Source of the DNA: Bidens hawaiensis
Taxonomy: Eukaryota; Streptophyta; Magnoliopsida; Asterales; Asteraceae
Assembly (NCBI GenBank): GCA_021521415.1
Contig: JAIQDT010010148.1
Span: 18,388 to 82,387 of the forward strand
DNA: 64,000 bases
Reading direction: 5' to 3'
Position numbers and translations under genes: made by a program. This document shows, piece after piece, positions 33,076-44,465 of the stretch (the first letter of the stretch is position 1; the number at the start of each line of letters is the position of its first letter). The notes beneath the pieces were generated by a model that saw only the letters and a list, made by a program, of their open reading frames with translations, did no database searches and had not been told where the DNA came from.

Positions 33076-33587
33076 TCTTAATATATATAAACTAAACCTT
33101 TAAAAGTTCTCTAGGTTACTTCATACATTCTCTTAAGTCAACAGATTACTTTATTTGTAAATGAAAGTTTCTCATGTATTTGACCTGAATTCACGGGTAT
33201 GGGTCTCACCAAACCCAGATAGCCCTTAAACGAGTTATAACATCTCATTAACTTAAAAAAATCTCATCAAATATTTGATATGAAAATCCTATAAAATATA
33301 AATATACTAAAAATTAATATACTGCTTTTTTTTAAATGTTCCTTATTTATAATTAATAAACAATTTTATAGTAAAAAAAGTAAGCGGGTCATGTGTCTCA
33401 CCAAACCCAGATAACTTTTAAATCGGGTTATAACATCTTATTTAGTTATGAAACCCTTTCATCACCAAACCCTGAGTACATAATTAACTTCATTACGATA
33501 AAAAAAAATTAAAATTTAAAAATATATATAAATAATAAAAACAGATAATGCAAAACAACCCCCGTAATACGGAGAATAAAAGCTAGT
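33076..33587 (+). mobile_element. Candidate non-autonomous Helitron
   Basis: The left end reads TCTTAATATATATAAACTAAACC and is closely matched by the sequence that begins right after the proposed 3' end. The 3' end has a small hairpin CCGT-AAT-ACGG (33562-33572), ten bases, then CTAGT (33583-33587), the order of plant Helitron termini. There is no coding capacity. Evidence is limited to these short ends and the head-to-tail repeat of the left end. Confidence 0.4.
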
Positions 33588-34321
33588 ATATATATAAGCG
33601 AAACCTTTAAAAGCTCTCTTGTTGCTCCTCACCTCCTCTCAAGTCACAAGATTGTTTTATTTGTAAATGGATGCTTCTCATGCATTTGACCCAAATTCAC
33701 GGATATGGGTCTCACCAAACCCAGATCCCCTTAATGGATGCTTCTCATGCATTTGAACCAAATTCACGGTACGAGTAAGTAAGGTCGTCTCCACAGGAAT
33801 CAGTGGAAAGTGCAAGTAAAGTTCATAATTACAAATTATTATATTAAGCGGACAAATGACGTCAAGCGGTTTAGAAAAGATGATTTAATTATAAACACGA
33901 TTAATTTAAGTAGACTGTAAACAATTATGAGAGAATGATTCACTTCAGGTTCAGGTAAAGTGATAACAGACTAATCACAGATTCATAAAGATTAATTGGG
34001 CAACAATTACTAAACCTAACAGTTGGGTTGTGAGGACAAACGATACCCTAACCGAATTGTTGACGCAGCTGAACCCCGGTTTACCCAATTACCAGTTTAA
34101 TGTATGAAAACCAATTGTAAGCAATGATTAACGATTATGGGTCTCACCAAACTCAGATTGTTTTATTTGTAAATGGATGCTTCTCATGCATTTGACCCAA
34201 ATTCACGGATATGGGTCTCACCAAACCCAGATCCCCTTAAACGAGTTATAACATCACATTATATTAAAAATTAATCTCATCCAATATTTGATATGAATAT
34301 TCTATAAAATAGGGATATACT
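33588..34321 (+). repeat. Second, scrambled copy of the 33.1-kb element
   Basis: TATATAAGCGAAACCTTTAA and the following 150 bases repeat the left part of 33076-33587. An 85-base piece (about 33652-33736) recurs at 34150-34234 essentially exactly, a shorter third piece lies at 33733-33768, and between them stands a fragment of the neighbouring LTR. The second Athila-like element is inserted at 34321/34322. Confidence 0.65.
33769..34137 (-). repeat. Displaced internal LTR fragment
   Basis: These 369 bases match 34384-34752 inside the neighbouring LTR at a constant offset of 615 with about six mismatches. It lacks both LTR ends, so it did not arrive by ordinary integration. Flanking duplicates of the local sequence point to template switching during break repair. 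Confidence 0.8.
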
Positions 34322-35528
34322 TGATGTAGATGTCATGCTCTAATAAAAAACAAATATTTATGAAGATTATTTACCTATAACTAGTACGAGTAAGTAAGGT
34401 CGTCTCCACAGGAATCAGTGGAAAGTGCAAGTAAAGTTCATAATTACAAATTATTATATTAAGCGGACAAATGACGTCAAGCGGTTTAGAAAAGATGATT
34501 TAAATATAAACACGATTAATTTAAGTAGACTGTAAACAATTATGAGAGAATGATTCACTTCAGGTTCAGGTAAAGTGGTAACCGACTAATCACAGATTCA
34601 TAAAGATTAATTGCGCAACAATTACTAAACCTAACAGTTGGGTTGTGAGGACAAACGATACCCTAACCGAATTGTTGACGCAGCTGAACTCCGGTTTACC
34701 CAATTACCAGTTTAATGTATGAAAACCAATTGTAAGCAATGATTAACGATTACTGGTTCAATGACATAAGAGCTAACTCTACATGTGATGAACACAACTA
34801 GAAAAGTGATACAAAGTTTGATAATCAAAATCATAAACTGTTTAAACAATCAATTCATAATGTAAAACAAGATTAAGACATTCAATAAAGTTCATACTCA
34901 TTCAAAACATATAATCTGATCAAAGTTTTTTACACAAAACCCTAGCCTAAAGTGAATACAATGGTTTAGCCTGACATCAACATCACGAAGGATTCGCTTA
35001 TCTGATGATATGATGAAAGCATGCGATGAACTGACCAATCGAAAGCTTTGGAATGGTGCAAAATCTTTCCACGGATTGTATTTGGTTGATGGAATGAATG
35101 ATAGGTTGAAATAGGGGCTCAAAACTGATTATATCAAAGTTAAGTTAACTTTCCCGTTTGGAGGGATGTTAGCACAGCGCTAACATCCAGGGGTTGAGTC
35201 TTTAGCGCGGCACTAAGGACTAATTTCCCGATTTCTTAAATTTGATGTTAAAGTAGCTCTAAGTTCATACTCAGGACCCATTAACTCCGCGCTTAGGGTG
35301 CCTGACACATCCTCTTTATTTTCTTCTTTTATTTTGCATAAAACACGTGCCAATCATCATGAGTCTTCTACATCTTCGTTCCAAGCCCGTAATTCATCCC
35401 GATAATCGTCCTTAACGTCAAGTATCCTGAAACACATAAACACGCTTGAAGTACCAAAATTCACATAATATTTAAACTAAAAGTAAACAAATAATATAAT
35501 AATACACATGACTTTTACCCGGCCATCA
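34322..35528 (-). repeat. 3' LTR of the second Athila-like element
   Basis: It contains a perfect 10-bp inverted repeat GGATGTTAGC / GCTAACATCC (35164-35188) and, 27 bases downstream on the - strand, a TATA-like GATATAATC (35127-35136). The ends TGATGTAG (left on +) and GGCCATCA (right) match those of Athila-like LTRs. Confidence 0.87.
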
Positions 35529-35545
35529 CATCCCCACACTTATCT
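35529..35545 (-). other. Polypurine tract of the second Athila-like element
   Basis: On the - strand AGATAAGTGTGGGGATG precedes the LTR start TGATGG, nearly identical to the tract at 27321-27337. Confidence 0.7.
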
Positions 35546-36307
35546 TTTGCTTGCCCTCAAGCAAATTCCCATGCAACACAAACACCTCGATCGATGATTC
35601 ATCAATTACCACGATTTATATTACTGAGGTATAAGGTCATACTCAATTCCTAAGAACTGACACTGTTAAGGTGATAACCCACCAAATAATTTGATGTTAC
35701 AATTTAAAACTATGGAACCACCCAAACGAGTGTACTTTGTTTCCGGTTAAGGCACACATATTCACACCCCTCATAATATAACATCTCTCATCTCGGTTTA
35801 ATATCTGTACCAACAAAAAATGTGTTAGTATCTCTCTGCCCTCTATACCAAGTATTTACACAATGTAATAAGCTTGAAAGCAGGTCATATCTCCACCCAC
35901 TACCCACCGGTTGCATAAGGAATATAACTAAGGGTTTTGCTGTAACTTAGGTTAGGGTGTGGAAGTGGATTTATTTAGTGAATTATGGTGGATGAAACCC
36001 GATTTATTCCACTATACAAACAATCAAAATTACAAACAGACTTCTATTTACAACTGAACTAACATAACATTAACTCTTTTTGAGTTTTTTTTGGTAAAAC
36101 TCAATATATACAAGCAACTGATTTGAGACATACGTACATTTTGTACTATGCTCGACAGACGACTCTAAATACAACTCTTAACTTACCAAATTTCATCCAC
36201 ATGGTTAAAAATAATAAAGGCCAAGGCAAACACGGCTTGTAATGTAGTTAAACAAACGAAAGGGAAAAGACCCAAACTTGGATCCTAGGAGATAATATAG
36301 GGTAGGG

Positions 36308-36362
<55 letters not shown>

Positions 36363-37794
36363 GTAAAGCCAATATAAAATGGGCTTTCTACAGTCCTATA
36401 TCTCCATACAGGTGGTGGTATTAAGATCTCGAAATGCATGAGAAAACCAAGTTCTAAATATCATGGACATACTTGTTACTCTCTATAATGACACTCATAT
36501 GACATGTGTATATACTATATATTATATGTGTATTATATATAAAGCAAATCTCACACACGTACCGGAGGAATTAGGCTGCCGATATGAAACATGTGTACCC
36601 ATCCCCATGACTCGTTATCCCCATTTATAGGGCCATTTTAATTTTCCTTTTTGAGAAACATTTAAATGGGAAGACTTTCGAGAAGCTTAAAAACTGACCA
36701 TGACCAAAGACCTCTACTTGGCATTAATAATAGCAATTGATTATTTACAATTCCGGCTTTTACGCACAATCAAGGCACTATAAGGCAAAATTTTTAATTT
36801 TACCCCCTTCCCCACACTTGAGGTTGACATTGTCCTCAATGTTTAAATTTTAGCGATAAAAATATATTATTGAGGATGGGGTTAAAATTGATTGATTAAA
36901 AATTTTAAAAACGGGCTTAATGTGATGGTCCTAACACTTTATACAATATACAGTTACACTTTTAACAACAAAACTAATAAAACCAAAAGAATTATGAAAA
37001 CGAAATCACTTGATAAGAAAAATAAGCCACTCAAATATATTTGTGCTTCCTCTCAACAACCCGGCTCCTCAAATCACTCAACACAATCTGAAAACTTTCA
37101 CACGTGTAGAAGCATGCTTCTTACAACTGTTAGAATAGGTTTTTTAAACCGTTTGCAAAACTTTAACCCCCCCGGTAGCCCGGGTGGACGAGTGAGGTTT
37201 CGTTAGGGTTTATAGTGAACTACACCCACAAATTTCAGATACAACCAAAATATACACGTACCCGAATCACCCATAGCAAATTATGAACACACCTTGGGTA
37301 GCTGCAACTCATGTCAATATGATTCTTTACCGAAACATTGCAAACTCTGACTTTTCCATGTGTAGCCTCTGCACACTTGACTCTTGCTACAGTGGTATGC
37401 TTGTAAATAAAACAGTTAACCAAACTACAAAAAAATAAAATAAAATACAAATTGAAAATAAAATCCGGGTCGCCTCCTGGTCAGCGCTAAGTTTTTGTTA
37501 AGGTCTTCAGCCGGACCGTTACCTGATTTGGCGGCTATGGTGGTTTAAAGGAGCATTTACCTACCGAATTTCCCACATACTCTCGGTAAGTAGCATGCCT
37601 TGGCTCTGGTTCCCCAGTCATGTTCAACATGTCCAATGAACGAATACGGTCCGGTGTGAATGCACATTTCCCCTTGAATTTCCCATATACGCCTTATAGT
37701 TAACACATCTAGCCTTTAACCTCCTTATCTTTGAAGCGTCACATGTCGACCAGGGACGAAGCTGACCATTTTCCCACTGAGTTTCCTGTATATG
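35546..37794. other. Non-coding 3' part of the second Athila-like element
   Basis: No gene is visible. Phrases shared with the first element on the opposite strand include ATTGAGGACAATGT (around 36828) and TGGGTGTAGTTCACTATAAA (around 37210). An (ATT)n run lies at 36308-36361. Confidence 0.65.
36308..36361. repeat. (ATT)n microsatellite
   Basis: About 17 uninterrupted ATT units. Confidence 0.95.
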
Positions 37795-37799
37795 CTCGA

Positions 37800-39740
37800 T
37801 GTCACTCTCCCATCTTAGGCCTAGGTGTGTGACCAACAGTTGGTACCCTTTTTGTAATTAAATCAGAGTTATGGATTAAAGCGGAAATATTGTGTGGATT
37901 AAAATAATAATATTTACATATCAAAAGACAGGATTATAAAATACCCGTTTAATGTTTACAAAATATTCATTGTTTATATAAACCACCATTCAAGTTAATA
38001 TTTAGCAAAATTATCCGATCCATCAGATCGCCTATTGATGACTTCGATTATTTAAGCGCCTATTGTTTTTACCTGTAAAACAGTTTGGAAATACGCCAGC
38101 AACACATGCTGGTGAATAAGCTGACGCATAAAATATTTTATTTACTTAATTACCCCTCGAGAAATAACTTAGGTCTCGGCCCATCGTTTCTTAGGTATAA
38201 TCAAGTTGAAAACTTAAAACACAATAATAAACTTAAGCTCTACTCGAAACCGCTAAGCAAACACCGCAACGTTCGAGATTAATTAGCTACCATCTGTATA
38301 CACATGATTACCCTCCCTCGGACATAAATTAGGTACGGCCCATCGTGGCAGAGGCATATAACCAGGTGTGGCGCGGTGTGCCCACCGTCTAACCACATAT
38401 GTAAGGATCCAAACAAACGTACACGATAGCCTGATGGCCAACTATTACTTTTGTTCATAATATTTTAGATATACGTAATCTCATGTAATTAATTTACTTT
38501 TACTCGATTAAACAAGTTATAAAAGTTTGGGGCGTATTCACCTTGAAAGGATCAGCTTCACTTCACTGATCGATTAGTCTTTCTTTAGCTACTCGGACCT
38601 ATAGTACGGGTATAACCTTTTGTTATTACTAGATCAATAATCTAGCTTTAGACCTTTAGTTTATTTTTGTATAATCTTTACCTCGATAATATTTTCCTAT
38701 TCAAACTTTTAGTTCAAAATACTTTATATTTATTTAAAGATATTCAAACCTTTAGTTCAAATTATCATTTAAATTTCTAACAATACGTTTCTTCTTCCCG
38801 AAGAAACATATACTTTATTTCTTTATTATTATTTAAAATCATTTAAATAATAATCAATACTTTATTGATAACAAAGAATTCAATTTATCTCTTTATGCTT
38901 TTATTTATATCCTCGACTAGGGTCTAAGCAATTTAATATTATATTAATATTTTTTCGGACATTACTCCTACCTTGGTTGGCTTATAATTTCTAGACTCTA
39001 GGGCAGCACCTCAACGCTTGCATACTTATCGAGGATCTTGATCAACACTTCTTGCATGCTCAACGAGGCTCGTCAATCGTCAACTTCATCGGCATGCACT
39101 TTGAGGCGGGGTGTTGGTTCGTCTATTGGTGGCACGTATTTCGAGACAACGTCGTCGGTTTATGGCACGTACTTCGCGGAAAGTTTGTTTTTGGCACAGA
39201 TTTAGAGAAGGGTCGGGGAACGCTTATCGAGGTGATTCTAGAGTGAGAGAGTGTTATAACTTGATGTGATGAAGGAATGAGGGCTGATGACCCTATATAT
39301 AGGTGCTGATTGCGATGGGTCTTGCTTAGGATCCATCACGTATAGCGATGGGTTAACAGATTCTTTAGTAATATTATATTAGATCGCGATACGCGATGAA
39401 CCTATTCGGAGGTCATCGCGTATCGCGACTAGGCTTGTCACGTAACCTAGTACTCTTGCCACGTTTGCCACGTGGCTGGACACGCAGCGCCACATGGAGG
39501 GGCACGTGTCATTGCTTGTCAGAACACGTCATTGTGATACGCGGTGATGTTGTGGCTTCAGGGTATCGCGTATCGCTATCTGTTTCTTTCTTGGGTTTTG
39601 TGATAGACCTATAACGATACATTATGGGTTATCTTTTGATCCATCGCGTATCGCGATGAGTCAGGAAATCAGATTTTCAAATATGGTCCTTGAACTTTAA
39701 ACACTTGAAGGATTTGAATCAAAATTTTTGTGATGTTACA
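37800..39740 (-). mobile_element. Solo LTR of a gypsy family, with target duplication
   Basis: CTCGA lies at 37795-37799 and 39741-39745, a 5-bp target duplication. On the - strand the LTR starts TGTAACATC and ends GAGTGACA. It is related to the LTR at 58242-60381: both end with a phrase like ACCAACTGTTGGTCACAC and CCTAGG, both carry TCGCGATACGCGA palindromes upstream of a TATA box (here CTATATATAG at 39292-39301) and a GTTTCTTC...GAAGAAGAAAC hairpin. There is no internal sequence, so the rest was lost by LTR-LTR recombination. Confidence 0.9.
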
Positions 39741-39745
39741 CTCGA

Positions 39746-40869
39746 TATTTAACTTTCCGTGTCAAGACTTTCTTCTTCATGGTTGACATGTCTGTAGAAC
39801 CCATGTGAGACAATTTATTACCATTTTGCCCATTATTCTTCATCTTCACCTTCTTTTTATTCAAGTTCAAATCATCATCTCTGACTTTATCAACATGAAT
39901 TATGTGTAACCGAGGATCATAGGGATAGTATGAAACTATTTCAGGTTATGACTCTTTAGCTGGTGATGTCCCTTTGGCCGTGTCTAGGTATTCAACTCTA
40001 TGCTCCAACAACTCTTGATTCTCTCCTACTACATCATCACCATCAAACAAAACCTGGATTACTTCCATTATCGGTTATTCAAATGTTTCCATGTCTTCAA
40101 CATGGTATAAATTTTCAAGTTCATGCCCTAAAAGATCTAAACTTTGTCCCTCAATATCATCATCTTCAACCACAACTGCAAAATTCATTGGCTCGTCGGT
40201 AATTGACAGAGTTGGTGTGGTATTAATCTCCAAAACCTCTTCGTACAATTCATGCTATGAAATCCCTTGAACCTTATCTATCATGTCATCATCCACCACA
40301 ACATCACTAGCCAACTGTTCCCGATCTCGTTTAATTTGAGCCACATCTTCAAATAGTTGACTTATTAGCTTATCTTGGGCATCATTTGATCTTTCTTGGC
40401 TTTCATTAAACTCTTTTCTTTCTTCCATCTCTTCTTTCATTAGCTTCATCAATGCATTTAATCTAGTGCTCACATCGTCATGATTATAATCATCTTGATC
40501 CTCATATGATGGTTGAGAGTAATCATGGTAGTAACAATCCTCCTCCTCCTCTTGAAAACTTCCAAATATCGGTGTCTCGGGCCCATCACTATCATACTCT
40601 TCAGCTGACTCATAATAACCCTGATCAGTAGGTGGAGGCGGTGAATAATTCTGGTACTGCCCGTTGCGACCATGCTGGTTGAGGTTCCTTTGGTTATAAT
40701 TATTTGACTCATATCTGCTTTGAGGGTTTGGTGAAGGTGATTCATGATATGAATGTGGATAGCCCAAATCATCATCCTCCACGACCTTATATCCTTCATG
40801 TGGGTCATAAACCCAACTCCACGTCTTCTTGAGTGACCTGCACACAAGAGACACACAAATACCAAGCAT
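39746..40869 (-). pseudogene. Shortened gag of the second Athila-like element
   Basis: The frame starts with ATG at 40869, about 65 bases after the primer site, and is open to 40255, with readable acidic sequence continuing past the stop to about 39760. It encodes an Asp/Tyr/Asn-rich section and a coiled coil (LNALMKLMKEEMEE) that lines up with the coiled coil of the other element (24130-24290). The capsid domain and zinc knuckle are absent. Confidence 0.7.
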
Positions 40870-40932
40870 AAAACTGACAACAATAAAAACAAAAATGAAA
40901 AACTAAACTAAACTAGCACTTTGCGCGTTGTT

Positions 40933-40950
40933 TCCCCGGCAACGACACCA
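40933..40950 (-). other. Primer binding site, tRNA-Asp-like variant
   Basis: On the - strand TGGTGTCGTTGCCGGGGA, three bases from the LTR end. It differs from the site at 22067-22084 at two positions. Confidence 0.8.
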
Positions 40951-40953
40951 TTT

Positions 40954-41499
40954 TGATGTAGATGTCGTGCTCTAATAAAAACAAGTATTTATGAAGATTA
41001 AATACTTATAACTAGTACGAGTAAGTAAGGTCGTCTCCATAAAGAATCAGTGGAAAGTGCAAGTAAAGCTCATATATACTAATTGTTATATTAAGCGGAC
41101 AAACGATGTCAAGCGGTTTAGAAAAGATGATTTAATAAACACGATTAATTTAAGTAGACTGTAAACAATTATGAGAGAATGATTCACTTCAGGTTCAGGT
41201 AAAGGGATAACCGGCCAATCACAGATTCATAAAGATTAATTCACAATAATTACTAAACCTAACAGCTGGGCTGTGAGGACAAACGATATCCTAACCGAAT
41301 TGTTGACACAACTGAACTCCGGTTGACCCAATACCAGTTTAGTGTATGAAACCAATTTTAAGCAATGACTAACGATTACTGGTTCAATGACATAAGAGCT
41401 AACCATACATGTGATGAACACAACCAGAAAAGTGATGCAAAGTTTGATAATCAAAATCATAAACTGTTCAAACAATCAATTCATAATGTAAAACAAGAT
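40954..41499 (-). repeat. Truncated 5' LTR of the second Athila-like element
   Basis: It matches 34322 to about 34870 with several differences and small indels, then breaks off after AAACAAGAT, where copia gag sequence starts. About 660 bp of the LTR are missing. Confidence 0.85.
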
Positions 41500-43520
41500 C
41501 AAACCAGACGTGGGTATGTATTCAGGATGGTTATATTCCTCCAATGACAGGATTTAAAGGTGGTGAGAAACTACAGAAGTATAATAAGATGGAGGATGAT
41601 GAGAAGAAAATGTATGAAGCAGAAAGTAAAGCCTTAACAGCTATAACTATGGCGCTGCCTTAAGAGATCTTACATACATTCAGAAAGTATAAGTGTGCTC
41701 GAGAGTTATGGGAAGCATTAGAAAATTTTTTTGAAGGAAATGTGGGCATTCGAAACTCAAAGACAAAGTTTCTGAAAACTCAATTCTCTGTATTCAAGCA
41801 CTTTCAAAATGAATCGCTTGATGAATTTATCACAAGGTACTACCATTTGATGACCGAGTTGACCAACTACTCCATAAAGTATACTGAGATTGAAATAGAA
41901 GAAAAGCTTCTAGATGCTCTTCCACCGAAATGGGAGATGTATACTGTGCTGATGAAAGAAGACAAAGAGTATGAAACTTTGACCTAGAAACGGTAGTCAA
42001 GAAGTTACATACCTATGAACTGAATATGAGAAGAAATGAGACATTTACTGATCAGGTTCAGGATCCGGGAATGTATGGTGCAAAGGGCTCTCCAAGTTCA
42101 GGTTCTAATGTAGGCTCCAATGCCTACTACTCTAGTGAAGAAACTAACTCAACTCAAGATGGTCAAGTGATAATGAACATGGATGGAGAATTATGCATTG
42201 TTGCTAGTGGTAGCTCTTTTTCAAAACCTCAATCTTCAGTGGCAGCTCTACTGCAAATTCTCCAGGTATGAATTATTTAAGGATTCCTATGAATGTGAAG
42301 TCTGCTGAACAACAATTTGCCCTCTATCCATCTTTCATCGCCTCATATGAGAACTACATAAAGGGGAAGATAGTAGATCCGACCACTTTAGATGAGGACT
42401 ACGATCAGATTGATGCTGATGATTTGGAAGAGATGGATCTTCAATAGAAAATGGCGATGATCGTGAGTAGAGGTGCACAAATCGGTTTTTTTTAAAAAAC
42501 CGGTTCGGTTATTAACCGGACCGGTTTTTTTTGGACCGGAAAAAAACCGAACCGGTTAATAACCGGTTTTTTCATCTCAAAACCCTAACCGGTCTAACCG
42601 GTTAGGACCGGTTTAGAAACCGGTTAGAACCGGTTAATAAACCGGTTTTTTTTATTAACCGGTTTTTTAAAAACCGGTTTTTAACCGGTTAACCGGTTTT
42701 TTTTTTTTAAATAACCATAAAAAACGGTCAAAAAACCAAAAAAAACGGCTATATGCCCGTTATACAACGTTCAAAACCGGTTTAACCGGTTAACCGGTTA
42801 TAAAAAAACCGGTTAACCGGTTATAAAAAAACCGGTTTATAAAAAAACCGGTTAACCGGTTTTTTTATAACCGGTTATTAAAAAAAAACCGGTTTTTTTA
42901 TAACCGGTTTCAAAACCGGTTTTGGCTCTAAAACTTAAAACCGATATACAAACCGGCGGTTTGTAAACCGGTCAAACCGGTTTTTAAAAAACCGGTTTTT
43001 TTAAAAACCGGTTTCCGGTTTAAACCGCCAAACCGGTTCGGGAACCGGTTTTTTTGTGCACCTCTAATCGTGAGAAGGGTGAAAAGGTTCATGAAAAATA
43101 CAGGAAGAAAGTTCGTGGGGGTAAGACCGGGATTCGACAAGTCCAAAGTTCGATGTTACAATTGCCAACAAAATGGACACTTTGCGAGAGAATGTACTAA
43201 TGAAATGGTTGAAAGGAGTCAGAACATGTCAACTTCTCAGAATGGAATGGAGCTGAGACGAAGGCTATGGTTTCTCAACATGAAGGTGGATATAATTGGA
43301 ACATTCAGGTAGAAGAGGTCAGTGAACTGGAAAACATGGTGAACAGTATGTCAGAAAGATATGAAAATGGAGGACCAAGCCTACATGGCTGAGATGAACG
43401 ATCAACTCTCAGAGGTATGTTCTAAACCACAATGTGAACAATGCGAGAAATTGTCTGAACAATTAATTGCTTTAACTGATCAGAATATAAGTTTGGAAAA
43501 AAGAATTAAAATGTTTAAAA
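41500..43520 (+). pseudogene. Old copia gag fragment
   Basis: The fragment encodes a UBN2-type gag similar to the one at 53415-52309 (shared LPPKWEMYTVLM, ITRYYHLMTEL, VQDPGMYGAK). It has frameshifts and stops, including a stop where the relative reads a tryptophan codon. The zinc knuckle [14 protein letters not shown] (43154-43195) is intact. It is interrupted by a miniature element at 42468-43066. Neither LTR is present; similarity ends near 43520. Confidence 0.85.
42468..43066. mobile_element. hAT-type miniature element made of ACCGGTT motifs
   Basis: The ends are TAGAGGTGCACAAA and its exact reverse complement TTTGTGCACCTCTA, with the 8-bp duplication ATCGTGAG at 42460-42467 and 43067-43074. 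The 599-bp interior consists almost only of AAACCGGTTTTT-like units in palindromic order. The insertion splits the gag reading frame of the old copia; removing the element and one duplication restores continuity of the flanking similarity. Confidence 0.93.
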
Positions 43521-43968
43521 AAAGAACACCACAAGTAGGCATACAAGCCTTACTTGTATTATATATTATAACATATATATATAAGAAAAAACCCTAACCA
43601 AAAAAGAAGACCTGGATTCCGATCGGCATTTTGGGAGGAAGAAAAGAAACACAAAAACTAATTGTTTTGTTTGTGGTCAAACTTGGTGGCGGCTGGTGTG
43701 TTAAACATTGAATAAAATCAAGTCTTATTGATTTTATATTCAACGGGGAGCAGATCACAAAGTAATTGAACAAGCAGGCAAGCTGTTTAACAAATTTATT
43801 TATTTTGTTTCGCGATGAAACGTAATACTTATTATATTTTTGTTTCGGTCATGAGCATGAGTAGCTAAACTATTTGCACTACCTAGGTAGAGGTGAATAT
43901 TGATTTTGTTTGACGGTTTATTTGGTTTTTATTAATTACACGACGTATTACTTTTGAACAGCTTTATA
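43521..43968. other. Unassigned LTR-like or leader sequence, left part
   Basis: A TATA-like stretch ACATATATATATAAG near 43570 followed by AAACCCTAACC suggests an LTR promoter, but no second copy is in the window. It continues, after the young copia insertion, at 54347. Confidence 0.4.
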
Positions 43969-43973
43969 TAATT

Positions 43974-44387
43974 TTTAGGTTCTCAGTCGGATCTACACGA
44001 GATATCGCGTTCTACGTAGGTGCGGAATCCCTACGTAAGACGTTACGAGTATAGAAAACACTACGAGCTAACACACGATACGATAATCAAACACACGTTG
44101 TATTCCAACCGTAAACACGTGATACTATGATCACTGAATACAAAACTCTCTGACTCGAATACACGAATAAACTGAATTCTATATAAATAAGCCGTAAACA
44201 AAACAGCTTATATAGACACGACAACTTCGCCTGGCATGTTCAGGCGAAGTTGTCCCTAACTTCGCTTGTCTAACAAGTTCGCCCATACCAGCGAACTTGT
44301 TAGCAACTTCGCTTACATACAAAACTCAAATCTAACTAACACGATTACAGACACTCGACACTGAACTACTGACATCATGCACCAACA
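43974..44387 (-). repeat. 3' LTR of the copia element
   Basis: Starts TGTTGGTG on the - strand. The last base pair next to the border is changed (TT for the TG seen in the other LTR on +). A 13-bp perfect stem, ACAACTTCGCCTG with its complement and a 7-base loop, lies at 44221-44253, five bases upstream of the TATA box. Confidence 0.92.
44206..44215 (-). promoter_or_regulatory. Copia LTR TATA box (3' LTR copy)
   Basis: CTATATAAGC on the - strand, directly after the 33-base hairpin. The same box is at 54160-54169 in the 5' LTR, where it would drive the element's transcript. Confidence 0.7.
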
Positions 44388-44403
44388 GACTCCCCCTTGG
44401 CAG
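44388..44403 (-). other. Copia polypurine tract
   Basis: On the - strand CTGCCAAGGGGGAGTC immediately precedes the LTR start TGTTGGTG. Confidence 0.75.
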
Positions 44404-44465
44404 TAGCTTCATCTCTTTAGCTTCAAACACGTGTCTTGTAATCTTCAACACTCTTATCTTCATCT

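Larger units (their letters stand above)
34322..41499 (-). mobile_element. Second Athila-like element, 5' LTR truncated
   Basis: On the - strand: a partial 5' LTR (41499-40954), a primer site TGGTGTCGTTGCCGGGGA, a shortened gag region, non-coding DNA, a purine tract and a complete 3' LTR (35528-34322, 1,207 bp, ends TGATGG...CATCA). A solo LTR of another family is inserted at 37800-39740. The 5' LTR breaks off at about 41499, where an old copia starts, so no target duplication can be tested. No polymerase genes are present. Confidence 0.85.

Noticed and set aside
36248..36439. 63-codon frame with a long asparagine run
   Set aside because: It is the translation of an ATT microsatellite inside a non-coding part of a retrotransposon.
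42468..43066. ACCGGTT-rich stretch as a centromeric or simple satellite
   Set aside because: Exact terminal repeats and an 8-bp target duplication show it is a transposed unit.
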